DNA of 26,949 nt from SZUA-430 sp044375275 (GCA_044375275.1 JBILMZ010000017.1:1-26949), one strand, 5' to 3'. Counted from the first letter of the stretch, positions 16,986-25,457 are shown. Numbers and translations are program-made. Notes: generated by a model not told the origin, from the sequence alone.

Positions 16986-18137
16986 ATGAAGCCATCAGGC
17001 AGAAGCCAGGTCGAGCCATTTCGGGTCATGGAGGTGCTCGCAGCAGCCAATCTGCGGGCACGGTCGGGCCAGTCCGTCTACCATCTGGAAGCCGGCCAGC
17101 CCTCTACCCCGGCGCCGGCACTGGCGCTCGAGGCTGCAACCCGCGCATTGCACACGATGACCCTGGGATACACGGAGGCGCTTGGCGTCCCGCAGCTGCG
17201 CGAACGCATCTCCCGGCATTACAGGGAATGGTATGGCATCGACGTGCCGGCCGCGCGCATTGTTGTGACCACCGGATCATCGGCCGCGTTTGTGCTCGCG
17301 TTCCTGCTTGGCTTTGAAGCTGGACAGACACTGGCGATCGCCAACCCGGGCTATCCCGCCTATCGCAACATCGCCGGAGCACTCAACATCCGCACCCGGC
17401 TCATACCCTGCGGGCCTGAGGCGGGCTTCAGGCTGAACGCAACCCTTGTCGCGGCTCACAAGGCTGACGGCGTGCTGATCGCGAGTCCCTCGAACCCCTG
17501 CGGGACGGTGATAGGCGCGAGCGATCTTGAAGGCATCGCGATGCACTGTCGCTCAACGGGAATGCGCCTGATATCGGACGAAATCTATCACGGTCTGGTT
17601 TATGGCACCCGCGCGGAAACGGCGCTCCGCTTTGATCCGGACGCGATCGTGATCAACAGTTTTTCGAAGTACTTTTCGATGACCGGATGGCGGATCGGCT
17701 GGATGGTTTTGCCCGCTGATTGTGTCGAGACCGTCGAGCGTCTGGCCCAGAACTTCTACATCTCCCCCCCGACGATTTCGCAGGTGGCCGCCCTTGCATC
17801 ACTCGATGCCCGCGACGAGCTTGAAGCTCATGTGCAGCGATACGAGCGCAATCGTCGTATGCTGCTGGGCGCGTTGGAGAAAGCGGGCTTTGATACAATC
17901 GCTCCGGCTGAGGGAGCCTTCTACCTGTACGCGCGCACGGCACATCTTGGTCTGGGCTCGGAACTGTTTTCCCGACGACTACTGGCTGAAACAGGAGTGG
18001 CCGCCACGCCAGGGACTGACTTCGACCCGTTGGATGGGCAGTCCTGGATCCGCTTTTCCTATGCCGGCTCCGAAGCCGACATCGTTGCGGCTTCGGAACT
18101 TCTGGTCTCGTGGAGCAAGTCGCTGACACGAAGCTGA
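16986..18137 (+). CDS. Pyridoxal-phosphate aminotransferase, class I/II
   Basis: A 383-residue fold-type I aminotransferase, likely acting on amino acids in the cytoplasm. It shows the family landmarks in order: HLEAGQPSTPAP, LGYTEALGVPQLRERI, the VTTGSSAAFVLAF cofactor loop, ANPGYPAYRN, ASPSNPCGTV with the conserved Asn, SDEIYHGLVYG with the Asp that binds the pyridine nitrogen, the PLP-binding Lys228 in NSFSKYFSMTGWRIGW, and the carboxylate-binding Arg in WIRFSYAG. The ribosome site AGGAAA is seven bases upstream of ATG. It stands alone between two minus-strand units. Substrate specificity (aspartate, aromatic or branched-chain) cannot be read from these motifs. Confidence 0.94.
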   Translation: MKPSGRSQVEPFRVMEVLAAANLRARSGQSVYHLEAGQPSTPAPALALEAATRALHTMTLGYTEALGVPQLRERISRHYREWYGIDVPAARIVVTTGSSAAFVLAFLLGFEAGQTLAIANPGYPAYRNIAGALNIRTRLIPCGPEAGFRLNATLVAAHKADGVLIASPSNPCGTVIGASDLEGIAMHCRSTGMRLISDEIYHGLVYGTRAETALRFDPDAIVINSFSKYFSMTGWRIGWMVLPADCVETVERLAQNFYISPPTISQVAALASLDARDELEAHVQRYERNRRMLLGALEKAGFDTIAPAEGAFYLYARTAHLGLGSELFSRRLLAETGVAATPGTDFDPLDGQSWIRFSYAGSEADIVAASELLVSWSKSLTRS

Positions 18138-18151
18138 CGTGGCGCGACTAG

Positions 18152-18177
18152 CGGGCGCGTGCTCATGCACGCGCCCG
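18152..18177. terminator. Perfect 11-base hairpin between convergent aminotransferase and rne genes
   Basis: CGGGCGCGTGC (18152-18162) and GCACGCGCCCG (18167-18177) pair perfectly around a four-base TCAT loop. It sits 14 bases after the aminotransferase stop and 20 bases beyond the rne stop, so it can serve both strands. There is no T run on either side, so it is a stable 3'-end hairpin rather than a textbook intrinsic terminator. Confidence 0.6.
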
Positions 18178-18197
18178 AAGTGAGGCGCGATGATGTG

Positions 18198-21020
18198 TCA
18201 GGCGTCAGTCTGTTTCTGCCACCAGCCGCGTTTTTTCGGGGCGTTGGCAGCCTCGGGCTCGATAGCTGGCGCAGGCGTCGGGGATTCGCTCCGGGCGGGA
18301 GGCTCTGCCCGAACGGATGGTTCCGGCCTGACCGGAACGTCCGGACGCGATTGCACATCTGTCTTCTCGGGCTTGGAACCGAATCCGAAGAATGTTGCGA
18401 TCGACGAACGCTCTGCACGCGGCTCCTGGCTCCTCGCCTGGATTTCGTCGGGGATGGGAGCGTCGGTTGTACGTACGCTTGAGTAAGGCTCGCTCGGACG
18501 GCGCGGTGCTGCCTGATCCGGGGTAATCCCCGGCGTGCGGGCAAATCCACCCGGCGCCGGCCAATCTGGCGCGTCAAGCGCCTCGGCAGGCGTTGGCAGG
18601 TTGCCTATGCCATTTGCGGGTTCATCGGCGGCCGCCCCGTTTCCGTTCTCGCCAAAGCGGCGACCACGACGACCTCTGCGACCACGACGACGGCGGCGGC
18701 GCTGGCCGTCAGGGCCTTCCGCCCCTTCTGCAAGTGGAGCGCCTCCGGCTGCCTGTTCCTGGTCATCCGGGCCTTCATCGTCGCCGTCCTCGTCGCCCGC
18801 CTCGCGCACGTCCACGTCATCTGCTGCAAGTGCAGGAGCGTCGCCAAACGCGGCAGGACTTGTCTCTGGTCCGGTTTCAGGGCGCGGGCCACGGTCGCGG
18901 CCACGACGACGGCGACGTCGCTTGCGACGACCATCAGGGCCTTCGCCGGACGCTGCACCGCCCGGGGTCGATGTGGATGCGCCATCCTCTTCGCCAGCGG
19001 TCTCGACTTCGACGTCATCGGCTTCGAGAAGATCCTCGGCATCGGGCTCGTTCGCATCCATCTCGCTTTCGACGGTCACGGCTTTCGCCGAGGACGGCTT
19101 GCGCGGTTCGTAGGCGACCGGAGCGCCGCGCTCGATCTCGTAGGCTGAAGCCGCCAGCGATGCGCGTGAATCGATGAACACATAGACGTTGTTGCGCTCT
19201 TCAATCGAGCTCAGCTGCGGCCGCTTGTGGTTCAGGATGTAGATCGCGACTTCTGGCGGCACGCGCAACGTGACGGCCTGAAGCTTCTCGTGCTGGCAGT
19301 ATTCCTCGATGGCGCGCAGGACCCTGAGTGCCATCGATCCGACCGACCGGATGACACCACGGCCTTCGCAGTGCGGGCAGGGCGAGGTCGCACCTTCCAC
19401 CATGCCAGCGCGCAGGCGCTGGCGCGACATTTCGAGAAGGCCGAACGGACTGATCCGGCCGAGCTGGATGCGTGCCCGGTCATGACGCAGGCTGTCCTTC
19501 AGGCGCTTCTCGACGGAGCGGTTGTTGCGATGCTCCTCCATGTCGATGAAGTCGATGACGACGAGGCCCGCGAGGTCTCGCAGCCTGAGTTGACGTGCAA
19601 CCTCTTCGGCAGCCTCGAGGTTCGTCTTGAGGGCCGTATCCTCGATGTGGTGCTCGCGCGTCGACTTGCCGGAGTTCACGTCGATCGCGACGAGGGCTTC
19701 CGTCTGGTTGATGACGATGTAGCCGCCGGACCGCAGCCGCACGATCGGGTTGAACATGCCGTCCAGCGCGGCTTCGACACCATAGCGCTGGTAGAGCGGA
19801 ATGCTGTCCTTGTAATTCTTCACGCTGTCGGCGTGGCTTGGCATGAGCATGGACATGAATCCATGCGCTTCCTTGAAGCCCAGGTCGCCTTCGACGAGAA
19901 CCTCATCGATTTCCTTGGAGAACAGGTCGCGGATAGTGCGCTTGATCAGGTTGCCTTCCTCGTAGACGAGGGTAGGGGCACTGGACCTGAGTGTCAGGTC
20001 ACGCACGGAATCCCACTGCCGCAGCAGGTACTCGAAGTCGCGCCGGATCTCCTGCTTGGTCCGGTTTGCACCGGCCGTGCGGATGATGACGCCCATGCCC
20101 TCGGGAACCTCGAGCTCGCCCGCCATTTCCTTCAGCTTGCGGCGATCCGCGACATTCGAGATCTTGCGGGAAATTCCGCCGCCGCGATCCGTATTCGGCA
20201 TGAGCACGCAATATCGGCCGGCGAGAGACAGGTATGTCGTGAGAGCTGCGCCCTTGTTGCCGCGCTCTTCCTTGACGACCTGGATCAGCAGGACCTGGCG
20301 GCGCTTGATGACTTCCTGGATCTTGTAGCGACGATAGGAGCGATGCTGCCGGCGCGGAACTTCCTCTTCGGCATCTTCTTCGCCAGCCTTGCCTTCGGCG
20401 ACGTCGTCATCTTGCGCGCCATCGTCGTCACGGGAGCGGGCCGTGGCGTCGTTCGATGCGGAGGCCGGGTGTGCCGTTTCGGGCGACGAGTGGCTGCTCG
20501 TGTCATGCGAGGCTGACTTGTCGCCGGCGTCATCGGCGCCAGTTTCCGGGTCGTGGATCCAGACATCGTCGCCTTCCTCGGTGACGACTTCGACGATCTC
20601 GCCCGTGACCGAGCCATCGCCGGCCGCGCCTTCAGCAACTTCCGCCAGCCGATCGGCTGCGGTTACGGGATCAGGCACACCAAGTTCGGCGACATCCGAC
20701 GCTTCGTCCTCTTCGTCGTCCTGGTGCGGTTCTGACGAACGCGATTCTTCAAGCAGCGCCTGACGATCGGCCGTCGGGATCTGGTAATAGTCCGGATGAA
20801 TTTCGGAGAACGCGAGGAAGCCGTGGCGGTTGCCACCATACTCGACGAAGCACGCCTGCAGGGACGGTTCGACGCGCGTAACCTTGGCGAGATAGATGTT
20901 GCCCTTCAGGGGGCGACGGGCGGCAGACTCGTAGTCGAATTCCTCTACCTTGTTCCCATCAAGAATAACGACCCGGGTTTCTTCCTGGTGGCTCGCGTCC
21001 ACCAACATTCTCTTTGTCAT
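18198..21020 (-). CDS. rne: Ribonuclease E
   Basis: A 940-residue endonuclease that starts decay of mRNA, matures rRNA and tRNA, and scaffolds the degradosome. It begins MTKRMLVDASHQEE; I chose ATG 21020 since an upstream ATG adds 11 residues not seen in the family and AAAGG lies at a fitting distance. The S1 domain (about 37-90 and 225-270) is split by a long acidic, low-complexity insertion at about 92-225. The DNase I-like catalytic domain has VAIDVNSGK (Asp447) and VVIDFIDM (Asp490/493). The zinc-link motif CPHC is at 548-551. The C-terminal third is disordered, with alternating acidic and Arg-rich blocks that can bind RNA. The last residues include GWW (932-934, bases 18219-18227), which resembles the PNPase-binding peptide of Caulobacter RNase E. 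Confidence 0.95.
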   Translation of the reverse strand: MTKRMLVDASHQEETRVVILDGNKVEEFDYESAARRPLKGNIYLAKVTRVEPSLQACFVEYGGNRHGFLAFSEIHPDYYQIPTADRQALLEESRSSEPHQDDEEDEASDVAELGVPDPVTAADRLAEVAEGAAGDGSVTGEIVEVVTEEGDDVWIHDPETGADDAGDKSASHDTSSHSSPETAHPASASNDATARSRDDDGAQDDDVAEGKAGEEDAEEEVPRRQHRSYRRYKIQEVIKRRQVLLIQVVKEERGNKGAALTTYLSLAGRYCVLMPNTDRGGGISRKISNVADRRKLKEMAGELEVPEGMGVIIRTAGANRTKQEIRRDFEYLLRQWDSVRDLTLRSSAPTLVYEEGNLIKRTIRDLFSKEIDEVLVEGDLGFKEAHGFMSMLMPSHADSVKNYKDSIPLYQRYGVEAALDGMFNPIVRLRSGGYIVINQTEALVAIDVNSGKSTREHHIEDTALKTNLEAAEEVARQLRLRDLAGLVVIDFIDMEEHRNNRSVEKRLKDSLRHDRARIQLGRISPFGLLEMSRQRLRAGMVEGATSPCPHCEGRGVIRSVGSMALRVLRAIEEYCQHEKLQAVTLRVPPEVAIYILNHKRPQLSSIEERNNVYVFIDSRASLAASAYEIERGAPVAYEPRKPSSAKAVTVESEMDANEPDAEDLLEADDVEVETAGEEDGASTSTPGGAASGEGPDGRRKRRRRRRGRDRGPRPETGPETSPAAFGDAPALAADDVDVREAGDEDGDDEGPDDQEQAAGGAPLAEGAEGPDGQRRRRRRGRRGRRGRRFGENGNGAAADEPANGIGNLPTPAEALDAPDWPAPGGFARTPGITPDQAAPRRPSEPYSSVRTTDAPIPDEIQARSQEPRAERSSIATFFGFGSKPEKTDVQSRPDVPVRPEPSVRAEPPARSESPTPAPAIEPEAANAPKKRGWWQKQTDA

Positions 21021-21193
21021 TTGAAATACCTTTGCGAGCCGCACGCGCCACAACCAGCTGCATCGAAACAGCGTCGGATGTCTGGGGTGGGCGGGCTCGA
21101 TTCGCGTTGAAAGTTGAAAAGGCGCTTTCGGAACGACGGCAATCTAGGGGAGAAGCCGGAAGGCTCTTTCCCTGCGTCGGGGTCCTGAAAGCG

Positions 21194-21245
21194 AAAAACA
21201 CCATGGCAATGGTTGCCCTGAAAGTGCCGGCGGACCTCCGCCGGC
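21194..21245 (-). promoter_or_regulatory. Hairpin pair in the rne leader
   Basis: In the rne transcript sense, a perfect stem GCCGGCGG/CCGCCGGC (21245-21238 with 21233-21226) closes an AGGT loop. Next comes a weaker stem ACCAT/ATGGT (21213-21209 with 21204-21200), directly followed by GTTTTT (21199-21194). The second element looks like a small attenuator-type hairpin, and the first a stable barrier about 206 bases before the start codon. RNase E control is one reading. Confidence 0.35.
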
Positions 21246-21460
21246 GAAATGCGTGGCAATCGTTGGGCGCAGCATTGCGGAACGCAGTGCGGCCGTGAAA
21301 TCGCCGTTTTCGGGCCGTACCTTGAGCTGCATCGGATAGACGAGCAAGTTGGACCACGAATGAGGTTTTAGTCATCTTGACCGCGTATCGCAACCGCAGA
21401 AACAGCCAACGGCCCATTCCGCGCCCTAGAAATCCGGGAAAAAACACCCTCTGAGCCGCA

Positions 21461-21491
21461 ATTTAGCCGAACTGGGCTAACGCCTCGTCAA
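21461..21491 (-). promoter_or_regulatory. Possible rne promoter
   Basis: On the minus strand TTGACG (21491-21486) is followed after 19 bases by CTAAAT (21466-21461), within GCTAAATT, similar to the alphaproteobacterial housekeeping pattern TTGAC...GCTANA. The spacer is longer than the usual 16-18. If real, the rne leader would be about 430 bases. Confidence 0.3.
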
Positions 21492-21517
21492 CGCCATTCA
21501 AAGAGAATTCACCTCGA

Positions 21518-21523
21518 TATACT
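21518..21523 (+). promoter_or_regulatory. Possible -10 box of the amidase gene
   Basis: TATACT ends 12 bases before the ATG at 21536. With normal geometry transcription would start at about 21530, leaving almost no leader. The -35 area (around 21497) is poor. No ribosome site is seen before the ATG. Confidence 0.3.
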
Positions 21524-21535
21524 GATCGTTGCACC

Positions 21536-22813
21536 ATGATTCTTCAGAGGACGGCCCCGCTCTTGGACAGGCTGACGATTGCCGGCCGGTTTTGGCGCGT
21601 GATCTTCACGCTGGCGTTTCTCGTCTTGGGGACCGCGGGTGCGACGCGCAGCGAACCGGTGGCCTGGATCTCTGATGTCCGACTGGGGCAGCACCATGAC
21701 CACACCCGTGTGGTCATGCGGCTCAACAAGTCCATCAATTTCGAGGTTTTCACCCTCGCTGACCCATACCGTGTGGTAGTAGATTTTCCGCAGATTGGCT
21801 GGAAAATGGACCCCAAGGCGGCATCACCATCGCTTGGGCTCGTGAAAGGTTACCGCTACGGATCCTACAAGCCCGGGACCTCGCGCATGGTCATCGACCT
21901 GTCTGGCCCCGTTGTGCTCGCGAACAAGTTCCTGCTGCCACCGGACGCCAAGGTGCCGGAGTACCGGCTGGTTCTGGACTTCGCACCGACCGACCGTGCG
22001 TCCTACCTCACGGCCGCCGGCTGGAAAGGCGAGGCGGAGCAGCCTGAATCCGAACCGGATATCCGGACAACTGACCTTTCCGAGGCCCGGGGATCCATCC
22101 CGGTCATTGTTATTGACCCAGGGCATGGCGGCGTCGACCCGGGCGCGACCGGCGTGACCGGTACCCTTGAAAAGGACGTGGTGCTGGGCGTGGCCCAAAG
22201 CCTCGCTGCCGAACTTCGCAAATCCGGCCGCTACAAGGTCGTCATGACCCGTGACAGCGACATCTTCCTGTCGCTCAAGGCCCGGGTCGCCTTCGGCCGC
22301 AAGAACCGGGCAGACCTCTTCGTCTCGATCCACGCTGACGCCGCGCCAGCCTCCGGTGCCAGGGGCGCGTCAGTGTATACGCTCTCGGAGCAGGCGTCCG
22401 ACCGGGAGGCCGAAGCTCTGGCGAGCGCGGAAAACCAGTCCGACATCATTGCCGGCGTCGACCTGCGCAAGGAACCGGACATCGTTACGAGCATCCTCAT
22501 CGACCTGGCGCAGCGCGAAACCAAGAACCGCTCCGCGAAGTTCGCGCAAATCCTCATCCCGGAGTTGCATAAGATGGGCAGCCTGACGCACAGGACCCAC
22601 AGATTTGCGGGATTCCGTGTTCTCAAGGCACCGGATGTTCCTTCGGTGCTCATCGAACTGGGCTATCTTACCAACGTAGAAGATGAGTCGGCGATGAGGG
22701 GATCGCGGTGGCGCAAAGGCATGGCAAAGGCCATTGCGCAGGCCGTCGATGGCTATTTCAGGCAAGGCCCTCGCGGGCAGAACCCTGACCTCGCGTCCGG
22801 CAAGGTGGAATGA
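21536..22813 (+). CDS. amiC: N-acetylmuramoyl-L-alanine amidase with AMIN domain (AmiC-like)
   Basis: A 425-residue periplasmic hydrolase that cuts the amide bond between MurNAc and the stem peptide, mostly to split septal peptidoglycan. The N-terminal signal (hydrophobic core FTLAFLVLGTAGA) is followed by an AMIN domain (about 40-130: DVRLGQHHDHTRVVMRL, PYRVVVDFPQ) that localises the enzyme. The Amidase_3 domain begins at about 185 with IDPGHGG; zinc ligands are His197, Glu212 and His266, and the catalytic Glu374 lies in VLIELGYLTN. Between SIHADA and the catalytic Glu is the extended helical insert (about 285-355) typical of amidases kept inactive until a LytM-type activator binds. The frame from 21536 has no ribosome site. 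PBP1A follows on the same strand after 131 bases. Confidence 0.93.
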   Translation: MILQRTAPLLDRLTIAGRFWRVIFTLAFLVLGTAGATRSEPVAWISDVRLGQHHDHTRVVMRLNKSINFEVFTLADPYRVVVDFPQIGWKMDPKAASPSLGLVKGYRYGSYKPGTSRMVIDLSGPVVLANKFLLPPDAKVPEYRLVLDFAPTDRASYLTAAGWKGEAEQPESEPDIRTTDLSEARGSIPVIVIDPGHGGVDPGATGVTGTLEKDVVLGVAQSLAAELRKSGRYKVVMTRDSDIFLSLKARVAFGRKNRADLFVSIHADAAPASGARGASVYTLSEQASDREAEALASAENQSDIIAGVDLRKEPDIVTSILIDLAQRETKNRSAKFAQILIPELHKMGSLTHRTHRFAGFRVLKAPDVPSVLIELGYLTNVEDESAMRGSRWRKGMAKAIAQAVDGYFRQGPRGQNPDLASGKVE

Positions 22814-22863
22814 CACAATAATGCGCAGAAATGCTGGGAAAATCATGGGTGGCGGTTCGTCGC

Positions 22864-22906
22864 GTGCATTAATTTGGCATGCACCGGCAAAAGCCTGTGA
22901 TATAAA
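22864..22906 (+). promoter_or_regulatory. Putative PBP1A promoter with overlapping inverted repeat
   Basis: TTGGCA (22874-22879) and the AT-rich TGATATAAAA (22898-22907) could be -35 and -10 regions with an 18-19 base spacer. An inverted repeat GTGCAT (22864-22869) / ATGCAC (22879-22884), with nine bases between, straddles the -35 and looks like an operator. Evidence is pattern only. Confidence 0.35.
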
Positions 22907-22944
22907 ACCCTCGCGCGCAGCCTAGCGCAGGACAGTTCACGCTC

Positions 22945-25392
22945 ATGTATCGATTTATTGCGTATACCGTTGGCGGCATCGCGGTACTCTCAATTTCCGT
23001 GTTCGCTGGCGTGGCGTTGTATCTCTACAAGCTCAGCCAGGATCTCCCGGACTACGGGTCCCTTGCCAACTACCAGCCACCAATCACGACCCGCGTTTAC
23101 GCGAATGACGGTTCGCTGATCGCTGAGTACGCGCGCGAGCGCAGGCTGTTCGTGCCGATTGAATCCATCCCGCGCCGTGTGATCGACGCGTTCCTTTCGG
23201 CAGAAGACAAGGACTTCTACTCGCATCCCGGCGTCGACCTGAACGGCGTGATGCGCGCCGCCTACTCGAATTTCCAGAATTACATGGCCAATGGCGGCAG
23301 GCGACCGGAAGGCGCGTCGACCATCACGCAGCAGGTCGCAAAGAACTTCCTGCTCACCAGCGAGGTCAGCCTCGAACGCAAGATCAAGGAATGGATGCTC
23401 GCCTTCCGCCTTGAAGATGCCTACACGAAAGACAAGATCCTTGAGCTCTACCTCAACGAGATCTTCCTCGGATCAGGATCGTATGGCGTGGCCGCTGCCG
23501 CGTACAACTACTTCGACAAGTCGCTCGACCAGTTGACCATCGCGGAGACAGCCTATCTTGCCGGCTTGCCGAAGGCGCCTTCGAACTTCCATCCCGTGCG
23601 CCAATACAAGCGCGCCATCGAGCGACGAAATTACGTCATAGACCGCATGGCGACGAACCAGTTCATCAGCGACGAGGACGCCAAGACAGCCGTCGCCGAG
23701 GACCTTATCCCACGCTTCCGTCCGCCAGGCGCACAGTCCCCGGATGCGCAGTACTTTGCGGAGGAAATCCGCCGCTGGATCCAGCAGAACTATGGCGACC
23801 AATCACTCTATGATGGTGGCCTGGCCGTTCGCTCGACATTCGACCCGACCCTGCAGCGATTTGGCGTTCAGGCGCTGCGCACAGGTCTCATCGGATATGA
23901 CCGGCGCCATGGATGGCGTGGACCCGTTTCGCGCGTTGACATGTCAGGCGACTGGCAGAAGGCGTTGACCGAAGTGCCGGCGCTGCTCGACGTCACCGAA
24001 TGGCGTCTCGCTGCAGTCCTCGGCTACATTGGCAATGAAGCCGTCAAGATTGGTTTCGCGGACGGTTCCGAAGGCAAGATCCCCTTTGCGGAGGTGCGCT
24101 GGGCGCGCAAGTTCATCACCAACGATCGCATGGGTGGCGAGGTCCGCAAACTCAGTGAAGTCGTTGCGCCTGGCGACGCGGTCTATGTCGAACCGCTGCC
24201 CAAGACACCGGAGAATCCGAACACGGGCGCCTTTACCCTGCGGCAGGTGCCGAAGGTCAATGGCGGTCTCCTGGCGATGGATCCGCACACGGGACGCGTG
24301 CTGGCCCTTGTGGGCGGGTTCAGCTACTACGGCAGCGAGTTTGACCGCGCCTGGCAGGCGTTCCGCCAGACAGGATCTTCTTTCAAACCCATCGTCTACG
24401 CCGTGGCCCTCGATCAGGGTTACACGCCCTCGAGCATCGTGCTGGATACGCCTTTCGTCGCCAGTCAGGGTCAGGGACTGCCCATGTGGCGACCCGACAA
24501 CTACGATGAAAACTACGCAGGACCCTCAACGCTGCGCCAGGGGCTCGAGAAGTCCCGCAACCTGATGACCGTACGCATCGCCGCGGATGTCGGCATGGAC
24601 AAGGTTGTCGAATACTCCCGCAAGATGGGCACCTCCGAAAAGATGCTGCCCGTGCTCGCCAACGCCCTCGGGTCGACGGAATCGACAGTCGTCCGCATGG
24701 CGCAGGCCTATTCAACATTCGTGAATGGCGGCAAGCGCGTCATCCCGACCCTCGTCGACCGTATCCAGGACCGTCATGGCAAGACGATCTTTCGGCATGA
24801 CAAGCGCATGTGCGAAGGCTGCAACGCTGAATCATGGCAAGGACAGGAAGAACCCCTGATCGCGAGCGACGCTGACAACATCCTCGACCCGCGCACGGCG
24901 TATCAGATCACGCACATGCTGGAAGGTGTGATTGAGCGCGGCACCGCGATGATCGTGAAGTCGGTCGGCGTGCCGCTCGCCGGCAAGACGGGCACGACCA
25001 ACGATTACAAGGACGCCTGGTTCGTGGGCTTCTCGCCCAACCTGACCGTCGGAATTTACATCGGATTTGACCAGCCCGTGTCCATGGGACATGGCGAGAC
25101 GGGCGGCCATAACGCGGCCCCCATTTTCAGGGATTTCATGTCGGAAGCTGTTGGCAAGCAGCCGCCGGTGCCATTCCGTGTTCCACCAGGAATCCGCATG
25201 GTACGCGTCGATCTCAAGTCCGGTGTGGCGTCCGCGACCGGCGCCGTGCTTGAAGCGTTCAAGGTCGGCACCGAGCCGGGCTCAGGCTACGTCGCCAAGG
25301 GCGACGGATGGGGCGGGCTGGGCTCTGCAGGTGAAGGCGACCCAGACAATCCGGCAGGCACCAGCACCGATCCAAGTTGGGGTCTCTACTAG
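22945..25392 (+). CDS. mrcA: Penicillin-binding protein 1A (bifunctional glycosyltransferase/transpeptidase)
   Basis: An 815-residue class A PBP that polymerises lipid II into glycan strands and cross-links them in the periplasm. A single transmembrane helix lies at about 5-28. The GT51 domain shows EDKDFYSHPG (87-96, catalytic Glu87), GASTITQQVAKN, RKIKEW and KDKILELYLNEIFLG. A PBP1A-type OB-like segment follows (about 300-420). The transpeptidase has the acyl-accepting Ser478 in GSSFK, SRN at 537-539 and KTGT at 681-684. The C-terminal tail (from about 790) is Gly/Pro-rich. The nearest purine-rich ribosome site (AGGA) is 12 bases upstream, further than usual. It follows the amidase gene, and its TAG stop overlaps a GTG codon in the prfB frame. 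Confidence 0.96.
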   Translation: MYRFIAYTVGGIAVLSISVFAGVALYLYKLSQDLPDYGSLANYQPPITTRVYANDGSLIAEYARERRLFVPIESIPRRVIDAFLSAEDKDFYSHPGVDLNGVMRAAYSNFQNYMANGGRRPEGASTITQQVAKNFLLTSEVSLERKIKEWMLAFRLEDAYTKDKILELYLNEIFLGSGSYGVAAAAYNYFDKSLDQLTIAETAYLAGLPKAPSNFHPVRQYKRAIERRNYVIDRMATNQFISDEDAKTAVAEDLIPRFRPPGAQSPDAQYFAEEIRRWIQQNYGDQSLYDGGLAVRSTFDPTLQRFGVQALRTGLIGYDRRHGWRGPVSRVDMSGDWQKALTEVPALLDVTEWRLAAVLGYIGNEAVKIGFADGSEGKIPFAEVRWARKFITNDRMGGEVRKLSEVVAPGDAVYVEPLPKTPENPNTGAFTLRQVPKVNGGLLAMDPHTGRVLALVGGFSYYGSEFDRAWQAFRQTGSSFKPIVYAVALDQGYTPSSIVLDTPFVASQGQGLPMWRPDNYDENYAGPSTLRQGLEKSRNLMTVRIAADVGMDKVVEYSRKMGTSEKMLPVLANALGSTESTVVRMAQAYSTFVNGGKRVIPTLVDRIQDRHGKTIFRHDKRMCEGCNAESWQGQEEPLIASDADNILDPRTAYQITHMLEGVIERGTAMIVKSVGVPLAGKTGTTNDYKDAWFVGFSPNLTVGIYIGFDQPVSMGHGETGGHNAAPIFRDFMSEAVGKQPPVPFRVPPGIRMVRVDLKSGVASATGAVLEAFKVGTEPGSGYVAKGDGWGGLGSAGEGDPDNPAGTSTDPSWGLY

Positions 25393-25457
25393 TGCAATCT
25401 CTTTCAGGCAAGACGTCGGCGAAAGTGGCGCCGACCGAATTCAATTGGCAGAACTCG

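Larger units (their letters stand above)
21021..21535. other. Gene-free divergent region: rne leader and amidase promoter
   Basis: This stretch of about 515 bases holds no believable gene. In the rne direction it has several hairpins: a perfect eight-base stem (21226-21245), a five-base stem followed by a T run (21213 down to 21194), and an imperfect one at 21272-21290. A possible rne promoter lies near 21461-21491 and a -10-like TATACT for the amidase at 21518-21523. A long structured leader fits the known self-control of RNase E in E. coli; for this organism that is inference. Confidence 0.5.

Noticed and set aside
18535..19113. Arg/Ser/Pro-rich frame and tandem CG-rich repeats near 18650-18950
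   Set aside because: The repeats are codons for the Arg-rich and Asp/Glu-rich blocks of the RNase E tail, not a separate repeat element.
19227..20516. Long plus-strand frame of 429 codons
   Set aside because: It is antisense to the conserved catalytic part of rne, rich in Asp/Val/Arg as expected from a shadow in GC-rich DNA, with no known domain.
20389..20763. Ser/Ala-rich plus-strand frame that looks like a repeat protein
   Set aside because: It mirrors the acidic Asp/Glu codons of the RNase E insertion on the other strand.
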